DNA of 47,841 nucleotides, taken from contig CAYYEP010000010.1 of the NCBI GenBank assembly GCA_964470995.1, positions 1 through 47,841 on the forward strand, written 5' to 3'. Positions 40,591-47,618 of the stretch are shown here, piece after piece; position 1 is the first letter of the stretch; each line of letters opens with the position of its first letter. This DNA comes from UBA5738 sp964470995. GTDB taxonomy: Bacteria; Patescibacteriota; Minisyncoccia; Minisyncoccales; UBA5738. The notes under the pieces were generated by a model. It saw only the letters and a list, made by a program, of their open reading frames with translations. It did not search any database and had not been told where the DNA came from. Made by a program: the position numbers and the translations under genes.

Positions 40591-41223
40591 CTAGACAAGC
40601 GGCACGCCAACGATAAGCCGGTAAAAGAATTCCAATATCGGGCCAATAATACCGGTGAAGAAATAAAACACCAGCAAAAGGAACCAAAATCCGTAACGTT
40701 GCAGAAAAACCTTGAAATCTTCCTGGGATTTCGGCAGAAAGGCAAACAGGATGCGTGAACCGTCCAGCGGCGGGATCGGAATCAGGTTAAAAACCGCAAG
40801 AACGAGATTTACCACTACAACCACCTGGCAAAGCGCGTAAAACCCGGCGCTGACCGGGTTGGAAACTGCCGGCCAGAAACGTAATAACATCCCAAAAACC
40901 AAGGCCAGCGCGAAATTTGCTGCCGCTCCCGCGGCCGCCACTTTGGCCTCGCCGTATTTACGGTCGCGGAAATTATAAGGATTGACCGGAACCGGTTTGG
41001 CATACCCGAAAACAAACATGCCCCGGGTAAGAATATAAAGCGCGAGCGGCAAAATGAACGAGCCAACCGGATCCAGATGCTTGAAAGGATTTAAACTCAA
41101 GCGGCCGGCATACCTGGCGGTCATATCCCCTTGCGAGGCTGCCGCCGCGCCGTGAGCCACTTCGTGGATAACCACCGAGATTATCAGCACAATGATCGTA
41201 AAAACTATCGAGATATCGAACAT
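40591..41223 (-). CDS. Site-2 protease family (M50) intramembrane metalloprotease
   Basis: 210 residues from ATG 41223 with about five membrane helices. The zinc motif HEVAHG (H20, E21, H24) is in helix 1 and the third ligand in NLIPIPPLDGSRIL. This compact SPP/Rip-like form without PDZ domain is common in bacteria. Members cleave membrane-bound regulators or leftover signal peptides; the substrate here is unknown. A consensus promoter lies directly upstream; rpsL follows downstream on the same strand. Confidence 0.88.
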   Translation of the reverse strand: MFDISIVFTIIVLIISVVIHEVAHGAAAASQGDMTARYAGRLSLNPFKHLDPVGSFILPLALYILTRGMFVFGYAKPVPVNPYNFRDRKYGEAKVAAAGAAANFALALVFGMLLRFWPAVSNPVSAGFYALCQVVVVVNLVLAVFNLIPIPPLDGSRILFAFLPKSQEDFKVFLQRYGFWFLLLVFYFFTGIIGPILEFFYRLIVGVPLV

Positions 41224-41273
41224 AGGTTTTTGATTGGCCGCGGCAGCGCAAAAGCCGCCGAAGGGCAAGATAA

Positions 41274-41302
41274 AATCTATTGAAACAAACGATGTTTGTC
41301 AA
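41274..41302 (-). promoter_or_regulatory. Promoter of the M50 protease gene
   Basis: Minus strand perfect -35 TTGACA (41297-41302), 17-base spacer, -10 TAGATT (41274-41279). Confidence 0.65.
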
Positions 41303-41365
41303 TATGCCTCGCCGAACGGAAAAAGAGTTTTTGACTAAAATGTATATTAACACGGCGCGCAAATC

Positions 41366-41394
41366 TTGCCAATTTCGGAAAAATGGATTATTAT
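41366..41394 (+). promoter_or_regulatory. Promoter of rpmB
   Basis: -35 TTGCCA (41366-41371), 17-base spacer, -10 TATTAT (41389-41394). The leader contains a GTTGC/GCAAC hairpin just before the start codon. Confidence 0.65.
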
Positions 41395-41438
41395 ACCTAT
41401 TGTTGCTTTAAGCAACGATTATTCGTAATCAAAATTAT

Positions 41439-41636
41439 ATGTCGAAAGTCTGCCAACTCTGCGAAAAGAAAGGGATGATGACTTGGACCCGCGTGCGTTT
41501 GCGCGCGACCAAGTATAACCCGACCGCTAAAAGGAAACAACAGCCAAACCTGCAATCGGTAACTCTTGCCAGCGGAGAAAAAGTGACCGCCTGCACCAAA
41601 TGCATAAAGGCGATGAACAAAACCCGCGCCAAGTAA
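41439..41636 (+). CDS. rpmB: 50S ribosomal protein L28
   Basis: 65 residues. MSKVCQLCEKKGMM starts it, RATKYNPTAKRKQQPNLQ is the rRNA-binding part, and CTKC near the end completes a C+ zinc site. It stands alone with its own promoter and terminator, divergent from the M50 gene. Confidence 0.93.
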   Translation: MSKVCQLCEKKGMMTWTRVRLRATKYNPTAKRKQQPNLQSVTLASGEKVTACTKCIKAMNKTRAK

Positions 41637-41670
41637 AGCATCCTGCCGGAGACGGTTTTTGTACTTATCG

Positions 41671-41696
41671 CGACCCGCTTCAACGCGGGTTGTTTA
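41671..41696 (+). terminator. Terminator of rpmB
   Basis: ACCCGC/GCGGGT stem with loop TTCAAC, followed by TGTTTAGTAGATTTTTT, 35 bases after the stop. Confidence 0.65.
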
Positions 41697-41819
41697 GTAG
41701 ATTTTTTAAATTCCAAGCAACTAGTATTTAATTATTTAATTTTTTAATATTTAGACTTGCTTGAGGCTTGGTAATTAGAACTTGGTATTTACTAAAATTT
41801 TTATTAAAATTTTGGGTAT

Positions 41820-41890
41820 CGGAGTGTATTACAACGGCAGTATTTACCCTTGGGGTGGGTAAGACCCGGGTTCAATTCCCGGCACTCCGA
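41820..41890 (+). tRNA. tRNA-Pro (anticodon GGG)
   Basis: Acceptor stem CGGAGTG/CACTCCG with discriminator A, T8-A9, D-arm with a 7-base loop AACGGCA, anticodon stem TACCC/GGGTA with loop TTGGGGT (U33, anticodon GGG, G37), and T-arm CCGGG-TTCAATT-CCCGG. It reads CCC and CCU proline codons. The 3' CCA is not encoded. The short D-loop and an unpaired first D-stem position are slightly unusual. Confidence 0.92.
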
Positions 41891-41950
41891 CTGCAGAACA
41901 GCGAATTAGTTGATGAGCAAACCAACGGTGAGTAAAATACAGACCTCAAA

Positions 41951-41980
41951 CAAAAAACACCTCGAGAAACGTGTTTTTTG
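41951..41980. terminator. Hairpin terminator downstream of tRNA-Pro
   Basis: Perfect 10-bp stem CAAAAAACAC/GTGTTTTTTG with a 10-base loop; the arms provide T-tracts on both strands. Confidence 0.65.
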
Positions 41981-42014
41981 CAAATGGTTCGGCCATTGCT
42001 CACCATACTCACCA

Positions 42015-42054
42015 TCACTAAAAAAATCCTTTGTTTGAAGGATTTTTTTAGTGA
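42015..42054. terminator. Strong bidirectional terminator
   Basis: Perfect 17-bp inverted repeat TCACTAAAAAAATCCTT/AAGGATTTTTTTAGTGA with a 6-base loop. On the minus strand it ends the structured RNA; on the plus strand it backs up the tRNA terminator. Confidence 0.85.
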
Positions 42055-42171
42055 CCCTGCGAAAGAAAAGTATTCCTGAATAACTGGTGGGTGCCGTAGG
42101 TTTGGCCCACGGGCCAAATCCATTTCCGGCTCCCGTGGAATGATTGTTGGAAAACTTTTAGCCACAGGGTT
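42015..42171 (-). ncRNA. Structured small RNA, 6S-RNA-like architecture
   Basis: A ~157-base transcription unit with no reading frame, bounded by a near-perfect promoter and a perfect terminator. Hand folding of the minus-strand RNA gives a closing stem (ACCCTG with CAGGGT, AAAAGT with ACTTTT, TTCC with GGAA). A large two-sided open region follows (5' side AACAATCATTCCAC, 3' side ACCAGTTATTCA). A terminal stem then has GGG-A-GCCG pairing with CGGC-A-CCC and a TTTGGC/GCCAAA hairpin. A long helix with one central bubble is the layout of 6S RNA, which binds RNA polymerase by mimicking an open promoter. No family-specific primary motif was recognised, so the identity is an inference. It is too short for RNase P or tmRNA. 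Confidence 0.55.
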
Positions 42172-42177
42172 ATTCTA

Positions 42178-42205
42178 AGTATAGTCCCTCCCCTATTCTT
42201 GTCAA
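42178..42205 (-). promoter_or_regulatory. Promoter of the structured small RNA
   Basis: Minus strand perfect -35 TTGACA (42200-42205), 16-base spacer, -10 TATACT (42178-42183). Confidence 0.8.
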
Positions 42206-42292
42206 ATAACGATATCCACAATCATTAATACTGGTTAAACCAAAGCTTCGCGTAAAGCCGGGTTAATGTTTTATCAATTAAAACTGCATGAA

Positions 42293-43366
42293 TTATAGCC
42301 CCAACACACCCGCCAATTGCTTAATCAGGGAAACCGCCACGGCCGGGGCTTGCAGGCTTACTGAATCGCGGCCCTCATCGTCCTTGACTACCCATGCTCT
42401 TTCGGCGACATTCACCTTTTGGGCGGCCGCATCCCAGGCGTAATCGTAACCTGAAGTCAATTCATAATCATCAACATAATCTTTAGCGTCGGCCACGGGA
42501 ATTGCGTTGCGCAGGAATATCTGGGGAATACCGTGCAACTCCATCGCTTTTTCCATCAGCTTCTGATCGGTTTCAAGGCGTTTCCGAATCGGCTCGATAC
42601 CCAATTCATCGCCTTCCTTGCCCACCATTCTTTGTTTGTTAAACCCGCCACATTCGGGATTGTCGCAAAGCAAGTGGAATTGTTTGGCCGATTCGTCATA
42701 TTCTACCTTTGTGGTTGGCAGCAACGCAAGATTGCGCGAAGTATTGCAGATCGGGCAGATGCGGCGGCCGGCGATGCGTCCGGCGATAACATTAGTCGGC
42801 ACGTCGATAAATGCCATAACATCCGGGTCATCGCGGAAGCCGATCAAGTCGCGGAAAAACAACGAATAGGAAACCTGATCCATATCGCGCGGAAATCCGT
42901 CAATAAAAATGGTTTTTTTGGGACGCTTGGCGATCTCGCGCTTGATAAGAGCCAGGATCAGTTCGGTCGGTAAAAGAGTGGAAGTGTCGCGGCCCTCAAT
43001 AACCGGGATTAGCTTTTCAAGCGGCAGCCAACCGCGGTAGTTTTTATTAAGATATTCAGCCAATTCCTGTTTTTTTGCGGGATCCTGGATTTCCTTAGAG
43101 ATTGCGCGGATCATATCTCCCACCGAAAAATGCTCTAGCTTGTCGGCGCCAAGCAATTCTGCCAGCATTTTTGAGTATGTTCCTTTACCGGAATTTTTTT
43201 TACCCAAAAGATAGACGATGAATGTATTTCCGTCCACATATTCTCTCAATTTTTCGATCTCTTCACCGGCCTTATAGTAAAAATAGTCTCGGCGTTGGGC
43301 CGGATCGGTCAAGTTGAAGACGCGGTCCTTGTTTTCCATTTTGGTTTTAAAGACTGGATAATCCAT
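42293..43366 (-). CDS. Second adenylate kinase-like enzyme, enlarged
   Basis: 357 residues. The P-loop GKKNSGKGT lies at 55-63, an NMP-binding part follows (FSVGDMIRAISKE), and the canonical IDGFPRD is at 155-161. A LID has four cysteines (CPIC at 204-207, CDNPEC at 234-239) that could bind zinc. About 50 extra N-terminal and ~80 extra C-terminal residues are unlike ordinary Adk. It should phosphorylate a nucleoside monophosphate with ATP, but the base is unknown. It is downstream of the ComEC-type gene and separated from it by a family A repeat. Confidence 0.8.
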   Translation of the reverse strand: MDYPVFKTKMENKDRVFNLTDPAQRRDYFYYKAGEEIEKLREYVDGNTFIVYLLGKKNSGKGTYSKMLAELLGADKLEHFSVGDMIRAISKEIQDPAKKQELAEYLNKNYRGWLPLEKLIPVIEGRDTSTLLPTELILALIKREIAKRPKKTIFIDGFPRDMDQVSYSLFFRDLIGFRDDPDVMAFIDVPTNVIAGRIAGRRICPICNTSRNLALLPTTKVEYDESAKQFHLLCDNPECGGFNKQRMVGKEGDELGIEPIRKRLETDQKLMEKAMELHGIPQIFLRNAIPVADAKDYVDDYELTSGYDYAWDAAAQKVNVAERAWVVKDDEGRDSVSLQAPAVAVSLIKQLAGVLGL

Positions 43367-43373
43367 AAAAATT

Positions 43374-43482
43374 TTGAAACTTATTGAAATAAGCTCGCTT
43401 TGCTTGCGAAATTATTGAAATTCATTGTTTTAAACAATCAATTTCCATTATTTTTCCAATTAGTTTCTATTAGTTTCGTTTT
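43374..43482. repeat. Family A palindromic repeat (copy extending into a gene)
   Basis: GAAACTTATTGAAATAAGCT CGCTTTGCTTGCGAAATTATTG, then inverse arms (CAATCAATTTCCATTATTTTTC) continuing to TTAGTTTCGTT. It overlaps the last ~15 codons of the ComEC-type gene. Confidence 0.6.
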
Positions 43483-44361
43483 TTGAGTCTTAAGAAAAAT
43501 TTGATTGCCGTCCGTGCGAAATAAAATATCGCCGTTTTGGTCGGTTCTCAAGATTTTAATATCATATTTTGCCAGCATTTCCAATACTTCAGCACTCGGA
43601 TGGCCATAGGAATTGGCCGCGCCCACCGAAATAACGGCCGCCGCCGGTAAAAGATCTTCAAAGAATCCTTCGTTGGCAGAATATTTACTGCCGTGATGGG
43701 CGATTTTTAAAACGTCGGCGCGCAAATTCGGATTGGACGCCGCTATTACCCGCTCCTCGCCATCGGCGGCATCGCCGGTAAAAACGAAGTACCGGCCGCC
43801 GAAAATTACGCGCACCACTACCGACGCTTCATTGGAGTCGTCCGCGGTTTTGGCGGCAGATTCGCCGGGAGCCAGAATCTCCAATGCGAAGCGCGGGTTC
43901 TGCCCCAATTCAACCAAATTGCCTGCCCTCGCCATCACAATTTTGGAGCCTTCTTTGGCAATCATATCAAGCCATTTGTCGCTTTCAGCGGTCTTTTTGG
44001 GAATGCCTGACCAAAGGATATTATGGACGCGATAATTTTTCAGAACCGCCAGTAATCCGGCCAGATGATCGCGATCCGGATGCGACAGCACGATCCAGTC
44101 AATGTCGCGGTCATAGAAAGGCATAGTTTGCCCCATTTTTTCTAAAATTCCAGAATCCGGACCGCCGTCAATAAGTATCTGGATACCGTTAGGCGCCTGG
44201 ATGAACGCGGCATCTCCCTGCCCCACGTCGAAAAAACTCGCTTCCAGATATTTATTTTGGGAATTTTGAGCCGCGGCGAGCCAGACAAACAAGTTGGCCA
44301 AAACCAAACCAAAAACCAGCCCAACGGCAAATTTATCATGGTTTTTCGCGGCCTGTTTCAT
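43438..44361 (-). CDS. ComEC/Rec2-type metallo-beta-lactamase-fold protein
   Basis: 307 residues. One N-terminal membrane helix (residues 11-31) is followed by an MBL domain: FFDVGQGDAAFI, LIDGGPDSG, VLSHPDRDHLAG (HxDxDH metal motif), VFTGDAADGEE and KIAHHGSKYSA. This equals the C-terminal nuclease-like domain of ComEC without the membrane channel and competence domains. It probably acts outside the membrane on nucleic acid. The last ~15 residues (KLIETNWKNNGN) are encoded by a family A repeat. Confidence 0.85.
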   Translation of the reverse strand: MKQAAKNHDKFAVGLVFGLVLANLFVWLAAAQNSQNKYLEASFFDVGQGDAAFIQAPNGIQILIDGGPDSGILEKMGQTMPFYDRDIDWIVLSHPDRDHLAGLLAVLKNYRVHNILWSGIPKKTAESDKWLDMIAKEGSKIVMARAGNLVELGQNPRFALEILAPGESAAKTADDSNEASVVVRVIFGGRYFVFTGDAADGEERVIAASNPNLRADVLKIAHHGSKYSANEGFFEDLLPAAAVISVGAANSYGHPSAEVLEMLAKYDIKILRTDQNGDILFRTDGNQIFLKTQKTKLIETNWKNNGN

Positions 44362-44400
44362 GAAATTTGCTTTATTCTATCAAATCAAGATTTAAAACGA

Positions 44401-44422
44401 AAACGCGGTATCAACCGCGTTT
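44401..44422 (-). terminator. Terminator after the DUF5679 gene
   Basis: 8-bp stem AAACGCGG/CCGCGTTT followed by TCGTTTTAAA on the minus strand, 21 bases after the stop. Confidence 0.7.
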
Positions 44423-44443
44423 CGGAGAATTCACTCTTTAGGT

Positions 44444-44626
44444 TTAATTGGCTTGTTTTTCCGCGTCGGCCTTGCCAAGGATCTTAAACATCTTGGTGCC
44501 GCAAACCGGGCATTCGCCGGTCATTGCGCGGCGCACCGTACCGCCTTTGCCTTTCATTTCCACTGGAGCTTCGTTTTTCATTTCCTGCTTGGCTTTGCAC
44601 TTAACACAATATCCGATTGTTGCCAT
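44444..44626 (-). CDS. DUF5679 zinc-ribbon protein
   Basis: 60 residues. YCVKCKAKQEMKN near the N-terminus and GECPVCGTKMFKILG near the C-terminus give two CxxC pairs. This pattern fits the small DUF5679 family, frequent in Patescibacteria and actinobacteria, of unknown function. It is an independent unit with a terminator downstream. Confidence 0.85.
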   Translation of the reverse strand: MATIGYCVKCKAKQEMKNEAPVEMKGKGGTVRRAMTGECPVCGTKMFKILGKADAEKQAN

Positions 44627-44797
44627 ATAAGTTTTGCTTAGTTATATAATTACCGGTTTTGCAAACTTGGGAATGCCGATCTTATTTTCCGACCTTTGCC
44701 GGCAATCCCGCTTTGATGACAGTTCTTAATATAGGGTAGTTTAGCTTAAAAATTAAGTCAAGGGAACTCCAGGCGCCAGACCGACCGGTAAACTGCC

Positions 44798-45547
44798 TTA
44801 CATAAGAAATTCCAATCCGGCGCCAATAAAACATAAAACGGCAAACCCCAGCGCGAATTTGGCAAAATTTATCTTTTCACTGGCTTTAGTCAAAACTTCC
44901 AAAAACAGCAATCCGATAATAAATGCCGCGACTAACGCCGGCCAGGCGGATAATAGCGCGCTTTCCCCTTTGAATATCAATGTATATCCAGTGGAAGCGG
45001 CTACGGCGGGCACGGACATCATATAGGACAAGCGCAGAATCTGGGCGGGAGGCAAATCGCCCAGCGATAATCCAAAAATCGTTGATCCCGACCGGGAGAA
45101 TCCGGGCAAAGCGGCTAATCCCTGCAGAAGACCGCTCACGACCGCCATTTTTTTTTGGCTCAAATGAAGATTGATTTTTTTGGCCTGAAAATAAGCGGTA
45201 AACAACAAACAAACCCCAGTCAGCAAGAGCAACCCCGCGCCAATCGCGTTTTCGGCGGTAAGATCATTGATAATGAAACCCACCGGCAAGGAAATTACCG
45301 TGGTGATTATCAGAAATTTAATAAGCGGCCAGTCTTTGAAGGCCAACACTCTGGCCCAATCGCGCCAGTAATAGCACAGCGCGGCCAGCAGGGTTCCGGC
45401 ATGCAAAAACAACGCGAAATCCACCGGATTGACCCCGGCCTTTAAATACTGGGCCGCGATCGCCACCACTCCTTCGGAAGAAATCGGTATCCATTCAAAA
45501 ATTCCCTGCAAAAATCCCAGAATAATGTAATTTATTATATCTGTCAT
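44798..45547 (-). CDS. uppP: Undecaprenyl-diphosphate phosphatase
   Basis: 249 residues with about seven or eight membrane helices. The family motifs are GFLQGIFEWIPISSEGV (first catalytic segment; the glutamate pair is kept, with SEG in place of the common STG) and PGFSRSGST (second segment). It recycles the C55 lipid carrier used for cell-wall and surface polysaccharide synthesis. Divergent from ppaC. Start ATG 45547. Confidence 0.93.
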   Translation of the reverse strand: MTDIINYIILGFLQGIFEWIPISSEGVVAIAAQYLKAGVNPVDFALFLHAGTLLAALCYYWRDWARVLAFKDWPLIKFLIITTVISLPVGFIINDLTAENAIGAGLLLLTGVCLLFTAYFQAKKINLHLSQKKMAVVSGLLQGLAALPGFSRSGSTIFGLSLGDLPPAQILRLSYMMSVPAVAASTGYTLIFKGESALLSAWPALVAAFIIGLLFLEVLTKASEKINFAKFALGFAVLCFIGAGLEFLM

Positions 45548-45558
45548 TGATATTTTGA

Positions 45559-45587
45559 TTTACAACAATAATTCTTTATTTTAATAT
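45559..45587 (+). promoter_or_regulatory. Promoter of ppaC-ribE-ribH
   Basis: -35 TTTACA (45559-45564), 17-base spacer, -10 TAATAT (45582-45587), 33 bases before the ppaC ATG. Confidence 0.6.
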
Positions 45588-45620
45588 GAAAACAATCGAA
45601 ATTAAATATACTTAATTGTT

Positions 45621-46544
45621 ATGGCTAAAAAAACGGTTTTTGTGATCGGACATTTGTCGCCCGACACGGATACGGTAGTTTCCTCGATCGCCTATGCCGA
45701 ACTTTTAAAGAAGCAAAAGATCGACGCGGCCGCGGCGGCTTGCGGCGAACTAAACCCGGAAACTAAATACGTCTTAAAAACATTCGGTTTTAAACCCCCC
45801 AGAAAATTGGACAACGCGGCTGGCAAAAATCTGGTTTTAGTGGATCATAACGAAAAAAGCCAAATGGTCCCGGGAGCGGATCAGGCAAATATTATTGAGG
45901 TTGTGGATCACCACAAGATTATTTTTGATAATCCGTGCCCGATAAAATTCCATACCGAGCCGCTTGGTTCCACAGCAACCATTGTGGCCAAGGTAATGAT
46001 GGCCAATAAATTCAAGATTGCCAAACCCATGGCGGGAATCCTGGTTTCGGCGATCTTGTCGGACACAGTGGTATTCAAATCGACAACAACCACGGAAACC
46101 GATATCAAGATCGCCAAAGCTTTGGGCAAGATTGCCAAGATCGACAATCTTAAAAAAATCGGCATCGAAATCAAAAAACAAAAAGCAAGCTTAAAAGGGT
46201 TGAAAGCTTCACAGGTGTTAAAATCGGATTACAAAACCTTTGAAACCGGCGACCGTAAATTCGGGGTAGGACAGATCGAGGTGGTGGAATTGACAGAGGC
46301 TAAATCCCGCGTACCCGAACTAATGAAAGAGATGGAAGATACCTGCCAAAAAGACGGCTTGGTCTTCGCGGCTTTAATGATCACCGACATTATCAATGAA
46401 GGGTCGCTGGTAATCGTGGCCGGGGACGCGAGTACGATCGAAAAAGCTTTCGGCAAAACCTATGCCAATACCGGAATTTATATCGAAAAAATGATGTCCC
46501 GCAAAAAAGATTTCTTGCCGCCGGTAATGAAGGCTTTGGAATAA
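45621..46544 (+). CDS. ppaC: Manganese-dependent inorganic pyrophosphatase (family II)
   Basis: 307 residues, normal length. DHH-superfamily motifs are GHLSPDTDTV (His and two Asp metal ligands), LVDHNEKSQ and VVDHHK. The C-terminal SRKKDFLPPV carries the basic substrate-binding residues of DHHA2. It hydrolyses pyrophosphate and so pulls biosynthetic reactions forward. It is first gene of a tight operon; ribE starts 5 bases after its stop. Confidence 0.95.
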   Translation: MAKKTVFVIGHLSPDTDTVVSSIAYAELLKKQKIDAAAAACGELNPETKYVLKTFGFKPPRKLDNAAGKNLVLVDHNEKSQMVPGADQANIIEVVDHHKIIFDNPCPIKFHTEPLGSTATIVAKVMMANKFKIAKPMAGILVSAILSDTVVFKSTTTTETDIKIAKALGKIAKIDNLKKIGIEIKKQKASLKGLKASQVLKSDYKTFETGDRKFGVGQIEVVELTEAKSRVPELMKEMEDTCQKDGLVFAALMITDIINEGSLVIVAGDASTIEKAFGKTYANTGIYIEKMMSRKKDFLPPVMKALE

Positions 46545-46548
46545 CGAT

Positions 46549-47130
46549 ATGTTCACTGGAATTATTAAAAATTTAGGCAAGGCAACCCAGATTACCGGGA
46601 CACAATTAGTAATCGCGGCCGATCCCGGTTTTACAGATAAGCTGGAGAACGGCGCCAGCGTGGCAGTCAATGGAATTTGCCTGACGGTCGTGGATTGGGA
46701 TGGAGGGCATTTTACGGTTGAAGTAATGCCGGAAACCGTGAACCGGACAAACCTTAAATATCTGGTATCGGGAGACACGGTAAACTTGGAAATGCCCGCA
46801 ACGCCGGAAACATTTTTGGCCGGCCATATCGTGCAGGGCCATATCGACGGCACCGCAAGGTTGGAAAGCATAACCGATCAAGGCAACAGCCGCATCCTGA
46901 ATTTTTCAGTACCGGCAGCGTTGGCAAAATATATTGTTGAAAAAGGTTCGATCGCGGTAAACGGTGTTTCATTGACGGTTATCGAGGCTGGGGACAGCCA
47001 CTTTACGGCCGGTATAATCCCCCACACCTGGGATGCGACTATGTTCAATAAATTTAAAATCGGCGACTTTGCCAATATTGAGGCCGATGTGCTCGCCAAG
47101 TATCTTGAAAAGATAATGAAAAACAAATAA
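46549..47130 (+). CDS. ribE: Riboflavin synthase, alpha chain
   Basis: 193 residues with the two homologous barrels of the family. MFTGIIKNLGKA starts barrel 1, VAVNGICLTV is the first active-site strand, and IAVNGVSLTV its equivalent in barrel 2. GHIVQGHIDG lies between. It converts two 6,7-dimethyl-8-ribityllumazines into riboflavin. ribH begins at the base after its stop. Confidence 0.96.
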   Translation: MFTGIIKNLGKATQITGTQLVIAADPGFTDKLENGASVAVNGICLTVVDWDGGHFTVEVMPETVNRTNLKYLVSGDTVNLEMPATPETFLAGHIVQGHIDGTARLESITDQGNSRILNFSVPAALAKYIVEKGSIAVNGVSLTVIEAGDSHFTAGIIPHTWDATMFNKFKIGDFANIEADVLAKYLEKIMKNK

Positions 47131-47568
47131 ATGAAAGATATTAAAGAAATAAGGATCGCGATAATTAGCGCCACTTTCCATAAACAGATTACCGACAACC
47201 TGGAAAAGCATTGTGTTGATACCCTAAAATCAAAAGGCGCGGACGAAGGCCAGATAGATATTGTTCGAATTCCCGGCGCCCTGGAAATACCGCTGACGGC
47301 AAAATTATTGGCAAAGAAAAAGATTTATGACGCGGTTATTGCGTTTGGCGCGATACATAAAGGAAAAACCACGCATTTCGAACTGATCTCGCAAGAATGC
47401 GCGCGCGGCTGTATGGATGTATCGCTTGAATTCGAGATTCCGGTGATCTTCGAGGTGCTCACGGTAATGGATATCGCCGACGCAATGGAACGCGCGACGC
47501 GCGAAAAAGAAAACAAGGGCGACGAAGCCGCCCTGACCGCGCTGGAAATGATAAAATTGCTTTCATGA
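47131..47568 (+). CDS. ribH: 6,7-dimethyl-8-ribityllumazine synthase
   Basis: 145 residues. IRIAIISATFHKQIT, VRIPGALEIPL, GAIHKGKTTHFE (active-site GAxIxGxTxHxxxx region) and VIFEVLTV are family motifs. It makes the substrate of RibE. The earlier riboflavin genes (ribBA, ribD) are not next to it. A terminator follows. Confidence 0.95.
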   Translation: MKDIKEIRIAIISATFHKQITDNLEKHCVDTLKSKGADEGQIDIVRIPGALEIPLTAKLLAKKKIYDAVIAFGAIHKGKTTHFELISQECARGCMDVSLEFEIPVIFEVLTVMDIADAMERATREKENKGDEAALTALEMIKLLS

Positions 47569-47580
47569 TATCAAGAAACG

Positions 47581-47610
47581 CCTTCTCCGGAAACGGAGAA
47601 GGTGTTTTAT
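47581..47610 (+). terminator. Terminator of ppaC-ribE-ribH
   Basis: Perfect 9-bp stem CCTTCTCCG/CGGAGAAGG with loop GAAA, followed by TGTTTTAT. Confidence 0.85.
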
Positions 47611-47618
47611 ATAAGAGG

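Noticed and set aside
42015..42171. Structured RNA considered as RNase P RNA, tmRNA or SRP RNA
   Set aside because: Too short for RNase P RNA and tmRNA, no tag reading frame, and no SRP RNA GGAA-tetraloop motif with its conserved internal loop.
44627..44797. TTGACT at about 44750 on the minus strand as promoter of the DUF5679 gene
   Set aside because: At 17 bases the -10 would be TACCCT, and the better TATATT is 22 bases away, so the spacing does not support it.
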